From assembly GCA_020310875.1 (NCBI GenBank), contig CM035413.1, positions 163,975,806 to 164,039,805 on the forward strand: 64,000 bases of DNA, written 5' to 3'. Position numbers and translations under genes: made by a program. The first letter of the stretch is position 1; each line of letters starts with the position of its first letter. Positions 55,020 through 64,000 of this stretch are shown here, in pieces. The notes below the pieces were generated by a model. That model saw only the letters and a program-made list of their open reading frames with translations. It did no database searches and was not told the DNA's origin. Source of the stretch: Ceratopteris richardii (lineage: Eukaryota > Streptophyta > Polypodiopsida > Polypodiales > Pteridaceae).

Positions 55020-58000
55020 CTACAATCCAATCATTGCTTTGAATATGCAAAGTTTGGTTCCATCCAAAGCTTTAGTCAACAAATCTGCACACTGCATGTT
55101 GGTTGATACATAGGTTAGTTGAATTTCCTTGTTTAATAATTTCTCTCTCACTTTATGGTAATGGACCTCTATATGTTTGGTCCTAGCATGATAGATAGGA
55201 TTAGCTGCAAGGTGAAGTGAACTTGTATTATCTCCAAAGATTACTGGTGACCTAGTATACAAACCCAATTCTCTATATAATAGCTTGATCCATATGGCTT
55301 CTTGTGTGGCATTTTCCAATCCTCTATACTCTGCTTCTATAGAGGACAAAGCAACAGTAGGTTTCTTCTTTGAAGACCATGAAATTGGTTTGTCACCTGC
55401 AAATGAAATGTATCCTGAAGTGCTCCTCCTATCATCTTTGCATCCTGCCCAATCTGCATCTGAGTAGATCTTGATATCAATGTCAGAAGTGTAAGGAAAA
55501 TACGAACTTGTGTACCCTTGAGATACTTTAATATTCTTTTAGCAGCCTCTAAGTGAGGTGCTCTTGGCTTGTGCATAAACTGACTTAGTACACTAACTCC
55601 ATATGCAATATCTATCCTCGTTAAGGTAGCATAGTTCAAGCTTCCCACCATGCTTTGATACTCTGTAATGTCATTAATTTCATCACCTTCATGGGCACTT
55701 AGTTTTAGATTTACCTCCATTGGAGTACTTGCAACTTTGGCATCCTGCAAGTGAAACTTCTTCAACATGTCCTGTATGTATTTTTTCTGAGTAATGTATA
55801 CTCCAGAGTTAGTATAGACTAACTCAAGCCCAAGAAAATACTTTAGTAGACCAAGATCATTGATCTTGAACTCCTTCATCATCTGGCTTTTGATTTGTCT
55901 GATTCCATTAACATCATCACCTTCCTTGAGTGCTTCAATCTCCTCATCCATAGCTTCTTTCCATTCTGTCTTGGTTATTGCTTCTTCAAATGATCCTGGT
56001 TCTTCAATTGACAAATCTTTGGCAAGATAAACAGAGTGTTTAGTAACAAGAGATGTATCATACCCATATCTAATAGGCTTTTTGCTCTCTCTTTGTGATC
56101 TTTTGATTGACTGATTTGAAGAGTCAGGTATGTCTTCAAGCTTCTTCATTTTGACTTTGCTTTTGGACTTCCATGCCTTGAACTCTTCAAGGTTGATAAC
56201 ATCTTCATCATCTGAAGTTGAGTCTTCATTCTGCATAGGTTCCTCCTTAGCAAGACTTGGAAACTCCTCTTCCAAGTCATAGGGTACTTTAAACTTCCTG
56301 CATTCATTCTCATACCAAGAATCATTTTCATCAAAGACAACATCTCTACTAACCATGAATGCCTTATTGGAGGGGTTGTAAAACCTGTACCCTTTTTGAT
56401 TCAGATCATATCCAATAAAGATGCACTTCTCAACCTTATGGTCTAGCTTACCTCTTATCTAAGAAGGAATGTGTACATATGCTACACATCCAAATATCTT
56501 GCAATGGTCTAGTGAGGGTCTCTTACCATGCCATGCTTCATAGGGTGTCATCCCATCAAGGGATTTAGATGGTAACCTGTTTATGAGATAAGTGGCAGTA
56601 GAAACAGTCTCTGCCCATAGATAGTTAGGTAATTTTTTTTCATTCAACATAGACCTAGCTATCTCAACAATCAAACTATTCTTCTCTCAGCTACCCCATT
56701 ATGTTCAAGAGTATACCTTGTGGTGATTTCTCTTTTAATAGCTCTGTCCTGCAAGAAGTTTTCAAACTCATTGGAGAAGTACTCACCTCCTCCATCTGAC
56801 CTTAGCCTCTTCAAATTCTTCCCTGTCTGATTCTCAACAAGAGCAATATATTTTTCAAAGCAATTAAACACCTCATCCTTGTGCTTCATAAAGTACAATA
56901 CAATCTACCTGCTATAATCATCAATAAAAGATACATAGTACCTTGATCCTAAGATTGAGGGGTCTTTGCTTGGTCCCCATACATCTGTGTGGACAAGTCT
57001 AGGTAGTCTTCATGCATGTATCCTTTCCTTGAGAAGGGTAACCTGTGAGACTTCCCAAATTGACAAGCACTACATTTATATATCATGTGTTGTTTGGAAA
57101 CATTGGGTATTCCAATGACACATTGATCCCTGCATATCTGCTTCAAGGTTCTTTCTCCTACAGGCCCTAATCTTTTGTGCCAAATCTCAAGCTCTGAAAG
57201 TGTTTGATCCTTATAACTGTATAGTGCAATCTTCTTTGTGTCTTCTAGCTCAAAAGTGAAAAGTCTACCTAATTTTTCTCCTTTAGCAATCCTTTTGAAC
57301 CCCTGCTTAGGATCCTCCACAAATGCTCCAAATTGGTTGAATCTAACCTGCAAACCTTTCTCCACAATTTGTCCAACACTCATCAGATTTTTGGTAATGG
57401 TTGGTACATAAAGTACCCTACTCAACAAGTTCTGATTTCCATCACAAGTCTTAACATTTCCAACTTTAACTACTGAGTGCTTGGTGTCATCACGTGTTTG
57501 TACTTGGTGCTTACCTTTTGGTTCCTGAAGATCAGAGAGTAGTGTTACATTGCCAGCCACATGATTTGAACATCCTGAGTCGATGTAGAATAGGTGGTCA
57601 TCATTTGTACCTGGTTTTGAAGTCATGTTCATGATTGGAAGAGAATCATCTTGCTCTTCTGTATAGTTGTTGTAGTCATTTCTGGATTTGAATCCTCCTT
57701 GGTAGTTGCCATTGTAATTGTTGTTGTAGCTGTTGTTGTAGCCTTGGTGATTGTTGAATCTACCTCTTGACTGTGAGTATCCACCTCTTTGGTATCCTCT
57801 TCCTCTCTGATTTTTGTAGTTCCTCAAACACTCATCTATAGTATGATTTGATAAACCACAAATGTTACATGGTGAGGAGTTATAGGATCTCCCCCTAACT
57901 TGCTTACTTCCTCTGCCCCTACCTCTTGATGATCTACCTCTCCCTGCATAGTTAGCTTGGGAGGTAGAGCCTTCATCTTCTCCTTTCTTGTTCTTGCCTT

Positions 58001-58601
58001 TATCTTTAGCTTTACCTTTATCAGTGTATAGGGTAGAAGAGTTATTACCTTTGGATGTATCTCCATTCTTGTTGAGCTTGGCTTCATGAGTGAATAACTG
58101 CCCCATGAGAGTGGTAAGGTCTGGAATCTGCATGTCCATGTAAAGATCCATGGCAATGGTGAAGCTTTCCCATTTGTCATCAGCTTTAATCCCATTGATC
58201 ACTTGCCTTAAAATCTGCTCTTCTTCAATCTCTTCTCCTAATGTGGTGAATTCAATCCATAACTGATTTTTTGTAGCCCTTGTGTTGGAAGAGAAGTAAG
58301 ATGACACGGTTTCCCAAGTCTCTTGGGATGTCTTACAATTTCTAATATGTGGCAAAAGAAAATTAGAGATGGAGTTGAGTAAATAAGACCTTGCTAATGC
58401 ATCCTTAGCACACCATGTGTTGAGCTTTTCATGTTCTTCCTTTGTTGGCAATCCTCTTGTTTTGAATGAGGGCAATTCCTCATCTCCTGAGATGTATCCA
58501 TAGAGACTCCTTCCTTGTAGGTAGGTCTTCATCCTTAGAGACCATGCCTGATAGTTGTTCCTGTCCAATTTATCAATAAATGAAGGAAAACCATCTCCCA
58601 T
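55020..58601 (-). pseudogene. Copia5 Gag-Pol with deleted reverse transcriptase core
   Basis: ATG at 58601 (MGDGFPSFIDKLDRNNYQAW) starts a 550-codon frame: Gag; CCHC knuckle near residue 245 (CNICGLSNHTIDEC); an RG-rich segment (e.g. GRGRSSRGRGRGSKQ); protease YIDSGCSNHVAG near 341; integrase zinc region (WHKRLGPVGERTL, CSACQFGKSHRL). After a frameshift at about 56949 the integrase core follows (LRSDGGGEYFSNEF, NGVAERR, IVEIARSMLNEKKL). In the frame 56356-55337, EEIEALKEG is joined directly to DDVNGIRQIKSQMMKEF near 55922, removing in frame the RT fingers and most of the palm including YVDD. RNase H (ARTKHIEVHYH) is at 55349-55020 after another frameshift. It cannot copy itself. Confidence 0.93.
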
Positions 58602-58808
58602 TTTACCTTAGTTTGCTCTCATACCATTGTTGGGAATGATGGATGGATGCTCCAAGAGATTGAGTAGGTACTGCCAAATCTTGCTTTGTACTAGCCCTCT
58701 GATGCTTTAGAGTTGATAAGTAGACCTCCTTAGCTTTCCAATGACACCATAAAATGGCATATGTACTTTGGAAATGATGTGTGTAATGATTGAACCAAAA
58801 CAAATAAC

Positions 58809-59193
58809 TTTGAAACCAAGGTAGGATCAAAACTCGAACCATACACTTTTTCGTTCGTATTGTACGTACGGTACGTACGGGACGTACCAAACCGTACCGT
58901 ACGTATTCAACGTATTTTTAAATTTACTCAACATTTTTATATTTTTTCCCTCGATTTGAGCATGGTCCGACTCTTTTTTGTCATAATTCATTGTTTAATG
59001 TTGATATTAGTGTTTAGATAACTTGATTCTTGAATGTGCAACATATCTTATCTATATATTTTTGTCATTTGTGAATTGTGAAATTATGGAACAACGTTCT
59101 GAACGTACCAAACCTCAAGATTCAGTTCGGATCTCGCACCGTATGCGAACCGTACATACCGAACCTAATGTACCGTTCCACCTTGTTTGAAAC
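58809..59193. mobile_element. hAT-like MITE in a Copia5 LTR
   Basis: The 369-bp insert, 58817-59185, is absent from the other Copia5 LTR. It is flanked by the 8-bp duplication TTTGAAAC (58809-58816 and 59186-59193), and the empty LTR has one copy. Ends are CAAGGTAGGA on the left and TTCCACCTTG on the right, an imperfect ~10-bp terminal inverted repeat. An 8-bp duplication with CA-initial termini points to the hAT superfamily. Inside are many GTACG-type palindromic motifs (e.g. GTACGTACGGTACGTACGGG near 58861-58880). There is no coding capacity. Confidence 0.88.
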
Positions 59194-60065
59194 TCAAAAT
59201 CTCAAGAAAACCTTCTATTTATGTCTTGACATCTTTTGGAACTTTTGCTCAGTATGACCAGCACAGTAGTAATTGGAAAAATTCCTTTTAGGTGTATCTA
59301 ATTAGCTTAGCAAGCTAACTATTCCAAGTGGAATGATGTAAAAAGATCAACTATGCTCAGAGAAATCAATTTAGCAAATAAACCTTTACCCTCGATTTTT
59401 TAGGACTGTAGCAGGCAATGACTAGTGATCACCTCGACAATCTTTTCTCTGAAATGGCTGTATAGAATCTTCAAAATTTGATAGTATGTAGAAACTAGGA
59501 GCTGAATCCAACAAGCTTTAGATCTTTGAATTTGGTGGAGAAATGGCTGAGATATGGATTCCACAAGTTGACAGACTTTCAAGTAGTATGACATAGAACT
59601 CAAAAATGACTAATGAAGATATATGTATTAATGGACACTTGTATACAAATCCATTCGCATGAAGTTCATTGCCTAATGGTGTAGATAGGTGTGGGCTAGA
59701 GTGTAGGCCTCACACACACTCAGAAATAGTAATGAGAAGCTTGGGAGTGATGAGTTCTAACCACGACTTTTTTATGATCACTTTTATAGTGATTGAGTAA
59801 AAATTTGAATTCAAATTCAAACTTTTGGCTCCCTATGATCAAGCTCCTATATCCTAAGAGATATTCCTTGAATCAAATCTACCTTTTTCCACGAATTCCT
59901 TTTGGTAGGTGTTTACAAAGATTCTAAGTCAAAATGTGACTTTTGCAAAGAAGTAAAGTGGTAATTAACCACTAGCAATAGTTCCTATGCTTTTCCATAT
60001 GTGCCTAGACTTTAATGTATCCATCAAGCCAAATGTCTAGGCTTGTGAATTACACCAGCAAAATT

Positions 60066-60502
60066 TCCATACCAATTGGCTACCTCATCATGAAGAGTAG
60101 TCAAGAAGATTCTCAATCTTTGGGCTTGGTCAACGACTTTCTTAGCCTCACAAGTAACCTTAAACAGCTGAATAAAGTTGTCCGAGTCCTCATTCCAGAC
60201 ACCTACGAACTTAGGAAAATCCCCCAAATGAACTGGTATATGGTAAGCCATTTCAAATAGCAAGAAAATTTGGATGTCACTACACTCCCAGAAATTTAGT
60301 GCCCTCGGTTTCAAGATTTCCTCGAGCCTCCTGACTTGAGAAGCAACTCTTCTCTGATAATATTTCCTTTCCTTGAACTATCTACGACTATTCCAAAACT
60401 TCTCGTACAATCTCTGTCTTTGCTTCTCTCTAGCCTCGGCTCTACGAGCAGCTCACTCCTCTCTTTTTGTTCGAGTTCCTCCTGAGGATGAACTCTACTC
60501 AC
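60066..60502 (-). pseudogene. Gypsy4 gag, N-terminal part
   Basis: On the minus strand, 60314-60066 reads HLGDFPKFVGVWNEDSDNFI, then FKVTCEAKKVVDQAQRLRIF and DEVANWYGNF. This is the Retrotrans_gag N-terminal half, cut at NWYGNF by Copia5 and resumed at 53905. The frame farther upstream (60502-60311, charged, RSKDR-type) is probably the start region. Stops and frameshifts lie between them. Confidence 0.8.
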
Positions 60503-60573
60503 TCATGTACAAGGCATGGGATGCACGTGCTTGGCCAACATGTGGTGCTAGTCGAACCTATGGCACTCTCTGA

Positions 60574-61320
60574 TAGAGACATGCCAAGCAATCCCTAGTA
60601 GGATCACCAAAATGATACCCTCCTATGCCTCATGAATAGATGAGTCTGGTCGCCTATTTTGTTGCCCAAATTCCTTAGGACCTACCACTTATGCCCCACT
60701 ATCCTCATGAAAATATGGGAGGAGACCACTTTGCATGTATGTAGATAAGGACTTGCACCTCAATAGTTCTCTTGAGGTTTCTCCTGTTGCTCTCCTAGTC
60801 TCGCTCTATTAATCCCTCTTTCTCTTGCACCTCCCTTCTCTCTATCCCCCCTTATCGCTCTTTACTCTCTCTTCTCTCCTCCTTCTAGTTCCTCTCCCTA
60901 TCTCTTTGCACACTCTTGCTTCCACTTCCTTTCACTCATATAAGCACTCCACTAGAAACTCACTCAAACATCATTCTCACATCCTCAACCACAAACTCAC
61001 TCATGCACTAACTTATTCATTCACACATTCACACACATATTCACTTCTCCTATTCTCCCTCAAGTACATAGTTGCACACGCACTTTCACACTTATACCCG
61101 CACTTCCACAACTTTCCTCAATTACCCTCTTTTTCAATCTTACCCCCTAACTTCCTTATATTCACACATAAGGACATTGTCAACTACACACACTCAAACC
61201 ATCCGGGTTAGTCTGCTCTTGGGAGGAAAATTTAAGTTTCAAGGAACCTCTGCTTCTTTCTTAGTCAAATTTGACATTTCCTTCCATTTAATCAAGTGAG
61301 AACAGATTGCCTAGGAACCC
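60574..61320. other. Pyrimidine-rich region upstream of Gypsy4 gag
   Basis: The + strand is rich in CTCTC and CACA runs (about 60770-61200). It probably belongs to the 5' part of the minus-strand Gypsy4. Open frames here are low-complexity (SLSLFTLSSLLLLVPL type) and not credible genes. Confidence 0.45.
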
Positions 61321-62374
61321 TCTTATCTTTTTCTTACTCAAAATTGTTGATTCCCTTCATAGCATGTTCCTCATACTTGCGAGAGTATGTCCCTTGACTC
61401 GGTCCTCGTAGATCAAAAGTGCATTGACCGAGTTCTAGCCATGAAAAAAATTGGTGAACTATATTAATCAACATCTTTCACTTGCATTTCATCTAATGAT
61501 GGCATCACCACATAGTTTCTTCATTCAGATCTAAAAGTATTACACAGGAGTTTTTTTCATCACAACTGTAGTGTGCATAATGAATTCTTAGCATCTTTTT
61601 GCATATAGGCAAGCAGTGATGCATGCTCCGAAATTCATACACTCAACAGTAATAGATCGAGCATGCAACTATAAATGAGAATCCTTAGCATAAGCATTAA
61701 ACCATCCTTTGTAGGTCTCGGTTGAATGCAGAAGGAACATAGCCCTCCTTGGCCATAAGTGAATGCCTAAAAAATAAGTTTTCCTTTCAGATGCTCATTA
61801 TGGTTCTGAGCTTAAAGAAGACAACCAATCACAGACTGACTATTACAATTCTCTATTTATTACAAACAGAATGATTCCAAATACCTTGACCAAGGAGAAT
61901 GTTTGCTACATTCTCATCTTGCAGGCAAATCTACTCTTAAGCTAACAGCATGCTGGGCAATCGATCTTTAGTTTTCCGTGTGCATATATATATATATATG
62001 TATGTTGATGGTATGAGGGATTTTTCCTCCATTTTGTAATTTTTCCTTTTTATCAAAGTCCATTGTTTGCTAATTACTTGAGTACTCTTTACTATCATAG
62101 ACCCATTCCAGTCTACAGTCCCTCAATCCTTATCTCAAACTAATGTTACCTCCCAAGATACACTCAAATAGACATTTTTTGGAGATTTGGTTATTTCTCA
62201 AAGATAGTGTAGCAACTTCCAAAGATCTCTTGGCCACAAAAGTAGACTAAAATAAGTTTCAAATGAGAGAATTCTCATCCCAAATGAATGCTCACTCATA
62301 AAATGGAAATTTATGCACTCCATAAGCTGCATCGGGTCTTGTGATGGTTGCATAATTGAGTGATCCAACAAAAG
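61321..62374. other. Unassigned DNA between Gypsy4 and Gypsy2
   Basis: It may hold the LTR of Gypsy4, but there is no second copy to test this. A short AT dinucleotide run occurs at about 61984-61999. No coding or RNA motif was recognised. Confidence 0.4.
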
Positions 62375-63406
62375 TGTTGAGCCCATAAAAGTCATATTGG
62401 TCAAAGTCAACCATGGTTAAAGTCAAAGGGTCAAATTCAAAGCAATCAAAGTCAACCTATTCAAGGTCAAAGTCAACCTATTCAAGGTCAAAGTCAACAT
62501 GGGCAAAGTCAAAGTGTTCAAATTTCGGGTGTCAAGGTGCATAGGTAGTGCACAAGTAATTGTTCGCAAAGGTTATATTTGCAGAAAGTTGGATGCAGGT
62601 TGCAGGTTGCAGAGTGTCTTTCTGTAATTTTATAAGGTTCAAAGTGTTTTTAAAGTATTTGGAAGGTTCAAGTGAACCCTCTCTTAGGTGCACATTTGAA
62701 GAATTAAAAGGAAAAATGTGAAGGTATGTGAAAATATGGCCCCCAATTAAAATTTTTGTTTTAGTCTAAAGTCACTACAAGACAAAATAGGGATTCCTTG
62801 GCTCCTCACTTTTGGAGACAATCTTGGGACATCAAAGTGAGAACCAAGATCCTCTAGCAGTTAGGACCTTACATGAACCAACACTCAAATCAAGGCAAGG
62901 CATTGTTCTTGGTTAAACTAAGCAAGGTGAGCATAGTCTACACTAAGAGAAGAGCAAGGGACATACAGTGAGTGTGCAATGTAGAGAAGTGAAGTGCAAG
63001 GTGTGCAAGAAGAGTGACTTAGAAGTGTGCAGAGAAGTACTAAGCTATGCAATCAAAGGTCACAAGGTCCCATTGAAGTTGTGCACACATCGAAAGAAGG
63101 TGTCTATCCCTCCCCTATTGGAAGCTTGAGTGCAAGGTGTGCACAAGTGCAAGCTCTTAGAGAAGGTGGAGGTCTAGTGCAGAGAAGCTCGACGATAGCA
63201 AGAACCTTGGGTATTTTGTAAATTTGTTGATTGTGCACTCTTTGGGATTTTGCACAGAGAGAATTTGGATTGTATTGTACATCATCATTGTTTTTTTCTC
63301 CTTATAATCAATCTACAGAAGCTTCCGGTGTCTGTATCTTTCTTCTTATCTTTCTCCCTTCTCCTACAAACAATCAAATCCCTTTCTATACAAGAATCCC
63401 TCAACA
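62375..63406 (+). repeat. Gypsy2 5' LTR (Gypsy1 family)
   Basis: Starts TGTTGAGCCCATAAAAGTCA like Gypsy1 and ends CCTCAACA, 1,032 bp, followed by a similar primer-binding-like segment (AAATTTGCATGCCCAGTGGG). It keeps the GTCAA array. It differs from Gypsy1 at many positions, so it is an older or separate subfamily copy. The element runs past the window's right edge. Confidence 0.92.
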
Positions 63407-63566
63407 AAATTTGCATGCCCAGTGGGACTCCAAGGAGATTTGAGCATAGGAGAAGCAAAGTGCAAAGTGTAGAAGAGTTCAAGGGTACCGACAGTACTGT
63501 ATTAACTTTAGAGATAATCTTTCTTCCATTGGAATTCTCTTAAACTAAGAGGAGTATGAACAGCTC

Positions 63567-64000
63567 ATGACCACAACCCGATCTCAAAGCTTGAGGGTCA
63601 CTTGCAAAGCAACAAGAAGGAAGGTTATTCGAAGATCAACTAGCCCATCGTCATCGACATCATCAGTAAAGAATATGGCAACCCAGGTAGATTTGGAAAC
63701 CTTACTTTCTAGATTGAATATCAAATTTCCATCCTTCAGAGGGATAGCATAAGAAGCCCCAGATGAGCACATTAGGAGATTCTTAGCCTTATGTAAAACA
63801 AGGGGTCTTATGGGAGGGAAGCATTTTTTATTCTTTTCCCTACAACATTAGAAGGGTTAGTAGACAAATGGTTTAGTCAGTTCACCAACAACCATTTCAC
63901 CACATGGGATTTGATGAAGGAAGCATTTAGAACACAGTTCCAACAAGGGAACACATTTGAAAACATTATTGAAGAATTAGAAAATTTAAGAATAGGTCCT
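63567..64000 (+). pseudogene. Gypsy2 gag, start only, mutated
   Basis: ATG at 63567 (MTTTRSQSLRVTCKATRRKV) aligns with Gypsy1 Gag. Codon 62 is TAA (63750-63752), where Gypsy1 has a Gln codon. After it, EAPDEHIRRFLALCKTRGLM continues in the same frame, then indels near 63812 shift the frame. The rest up to the window edge (e.g. KWFSQFTNNHFTTWDLMKEA in another frame) still matches Gag. So this copy is inactive, unlike Gypsy1. Confidence 0.9.

Larger units (their letters stand above)
53906..60065 (-). mobile_element. Copia5, LTR retrotransposon inserted in Gypsy4 gag
   Basis: The LTRs lie at 53911-54960 (1,050 bp; 3' LTR on the minus strand) and 58628-60060 (1,433 bp; 5' LTR, longer because of a MITE). 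Both begin TGTTGGGAATGATGG on the + strand and end TTACACCA(A/G)CA. The target duplication AAATT is at 53906-53910 and 60061-60065. The primer-binding site, read on the minus strand, is TGGTATGAGAGC (58626-58615). The polypurine tract GGCTTGAGGAGGTTC (54975-54961) is next to the 3' LTR. Gypsy4 Gag motifs continue on both sides, confirming the borders. Confidence 0.95.

Overview
The window is nuclear DNA of a land plant with a large, repeat-rich genome. The evidence is a spliced copper-ATPase gene with a ~6 kb intron full of retroposons, plant-type Copia and Gypsy LTR retrotransposons, an L1-type LINE with a DUF4283 gag, tRNA-derived SINEs and an En/Spm (CACTA) transposon. A fern, lycophyte or gymnosperm seems more likely than a compact angiosperm genome, but the species cannot be fixed from sequence alone. 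The only clear host gene is the 3' half of a P1B-1 (Cu+) ATPase, HMA5-like, in four exons (2904-3158, 3287-3409, 3487-3969, 9946-10356, + strand). No rRNA or tRNA gene, CRISPR array or bacterial-type feature was seen.

Layout. 1-2.9 kb: intron holding a decayed Gypsy gag. 2.9-10.4 kb: HMA5-like exons; the last intron holds a decayed LINE and two SINEs. 10.4-13.2 kb: nothing recognised. 13.2-25.8 kb: an older Copia (Copia2) split by a nearly intact Copia (Copia1, TSD TTGAC), then a fragment resembling the largest subunit of RNA polymerase IV/V, then a Gypsy pol remnant with an unusual integrase (Gypsy3). 25.9-37.8 kb: the end of a CACTA element (CACTA1) abutting a reverse-strand Copia (Copia3), itself split by a young full-length Gypsy (Gypsy1, 27869-37054, TSD ATCTC, intact 1,800-residue polyprotein). 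37.8-42.2 kb: Copia4 with a 5S-rRNA-like stretch in its leader. 43-52 kb: a reverse-strand CACTA element (CACTA2) with TNP2/DUF4218/DUF4216 transposase pieces and, between its terminus and the transposase, a SET-domain reading frame; CATA-type microsatellites lie beside and inside it. 52-60.5 kb: a Gypsy gag (Gypsy4) split by Copia5 (TSD AAATT), one of whose LTRs carries a 369-bp hAT-like MITE. 62.4-64 kb: 5' end of a second, mutated Gypsy1-family element (Gypsy2).

How it fits together. Most of the window is a layered record of insertions. Several orders can be read from target-site duplications and from intact sister copies of the broken element: Gypsy1 into Copia3, Copia1 into Copia2, Copia5 into Gypsy4, the MITE into Copia5. 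Gypsy1 is the only element that still looks coding-competent. Copia1 is interrupted by a single in-frame stop but has further substitutions at motif residues.

The two observations most worth follow-up are the SET-domain frame inside CACTA2 and the Pol IV/V-like fragment sandwiched between retrotransposons. Both are chromatin or silencing functions associated with mobile DNA. Both copies here are damaged, so any live version must be sought elsewhere in the genome.
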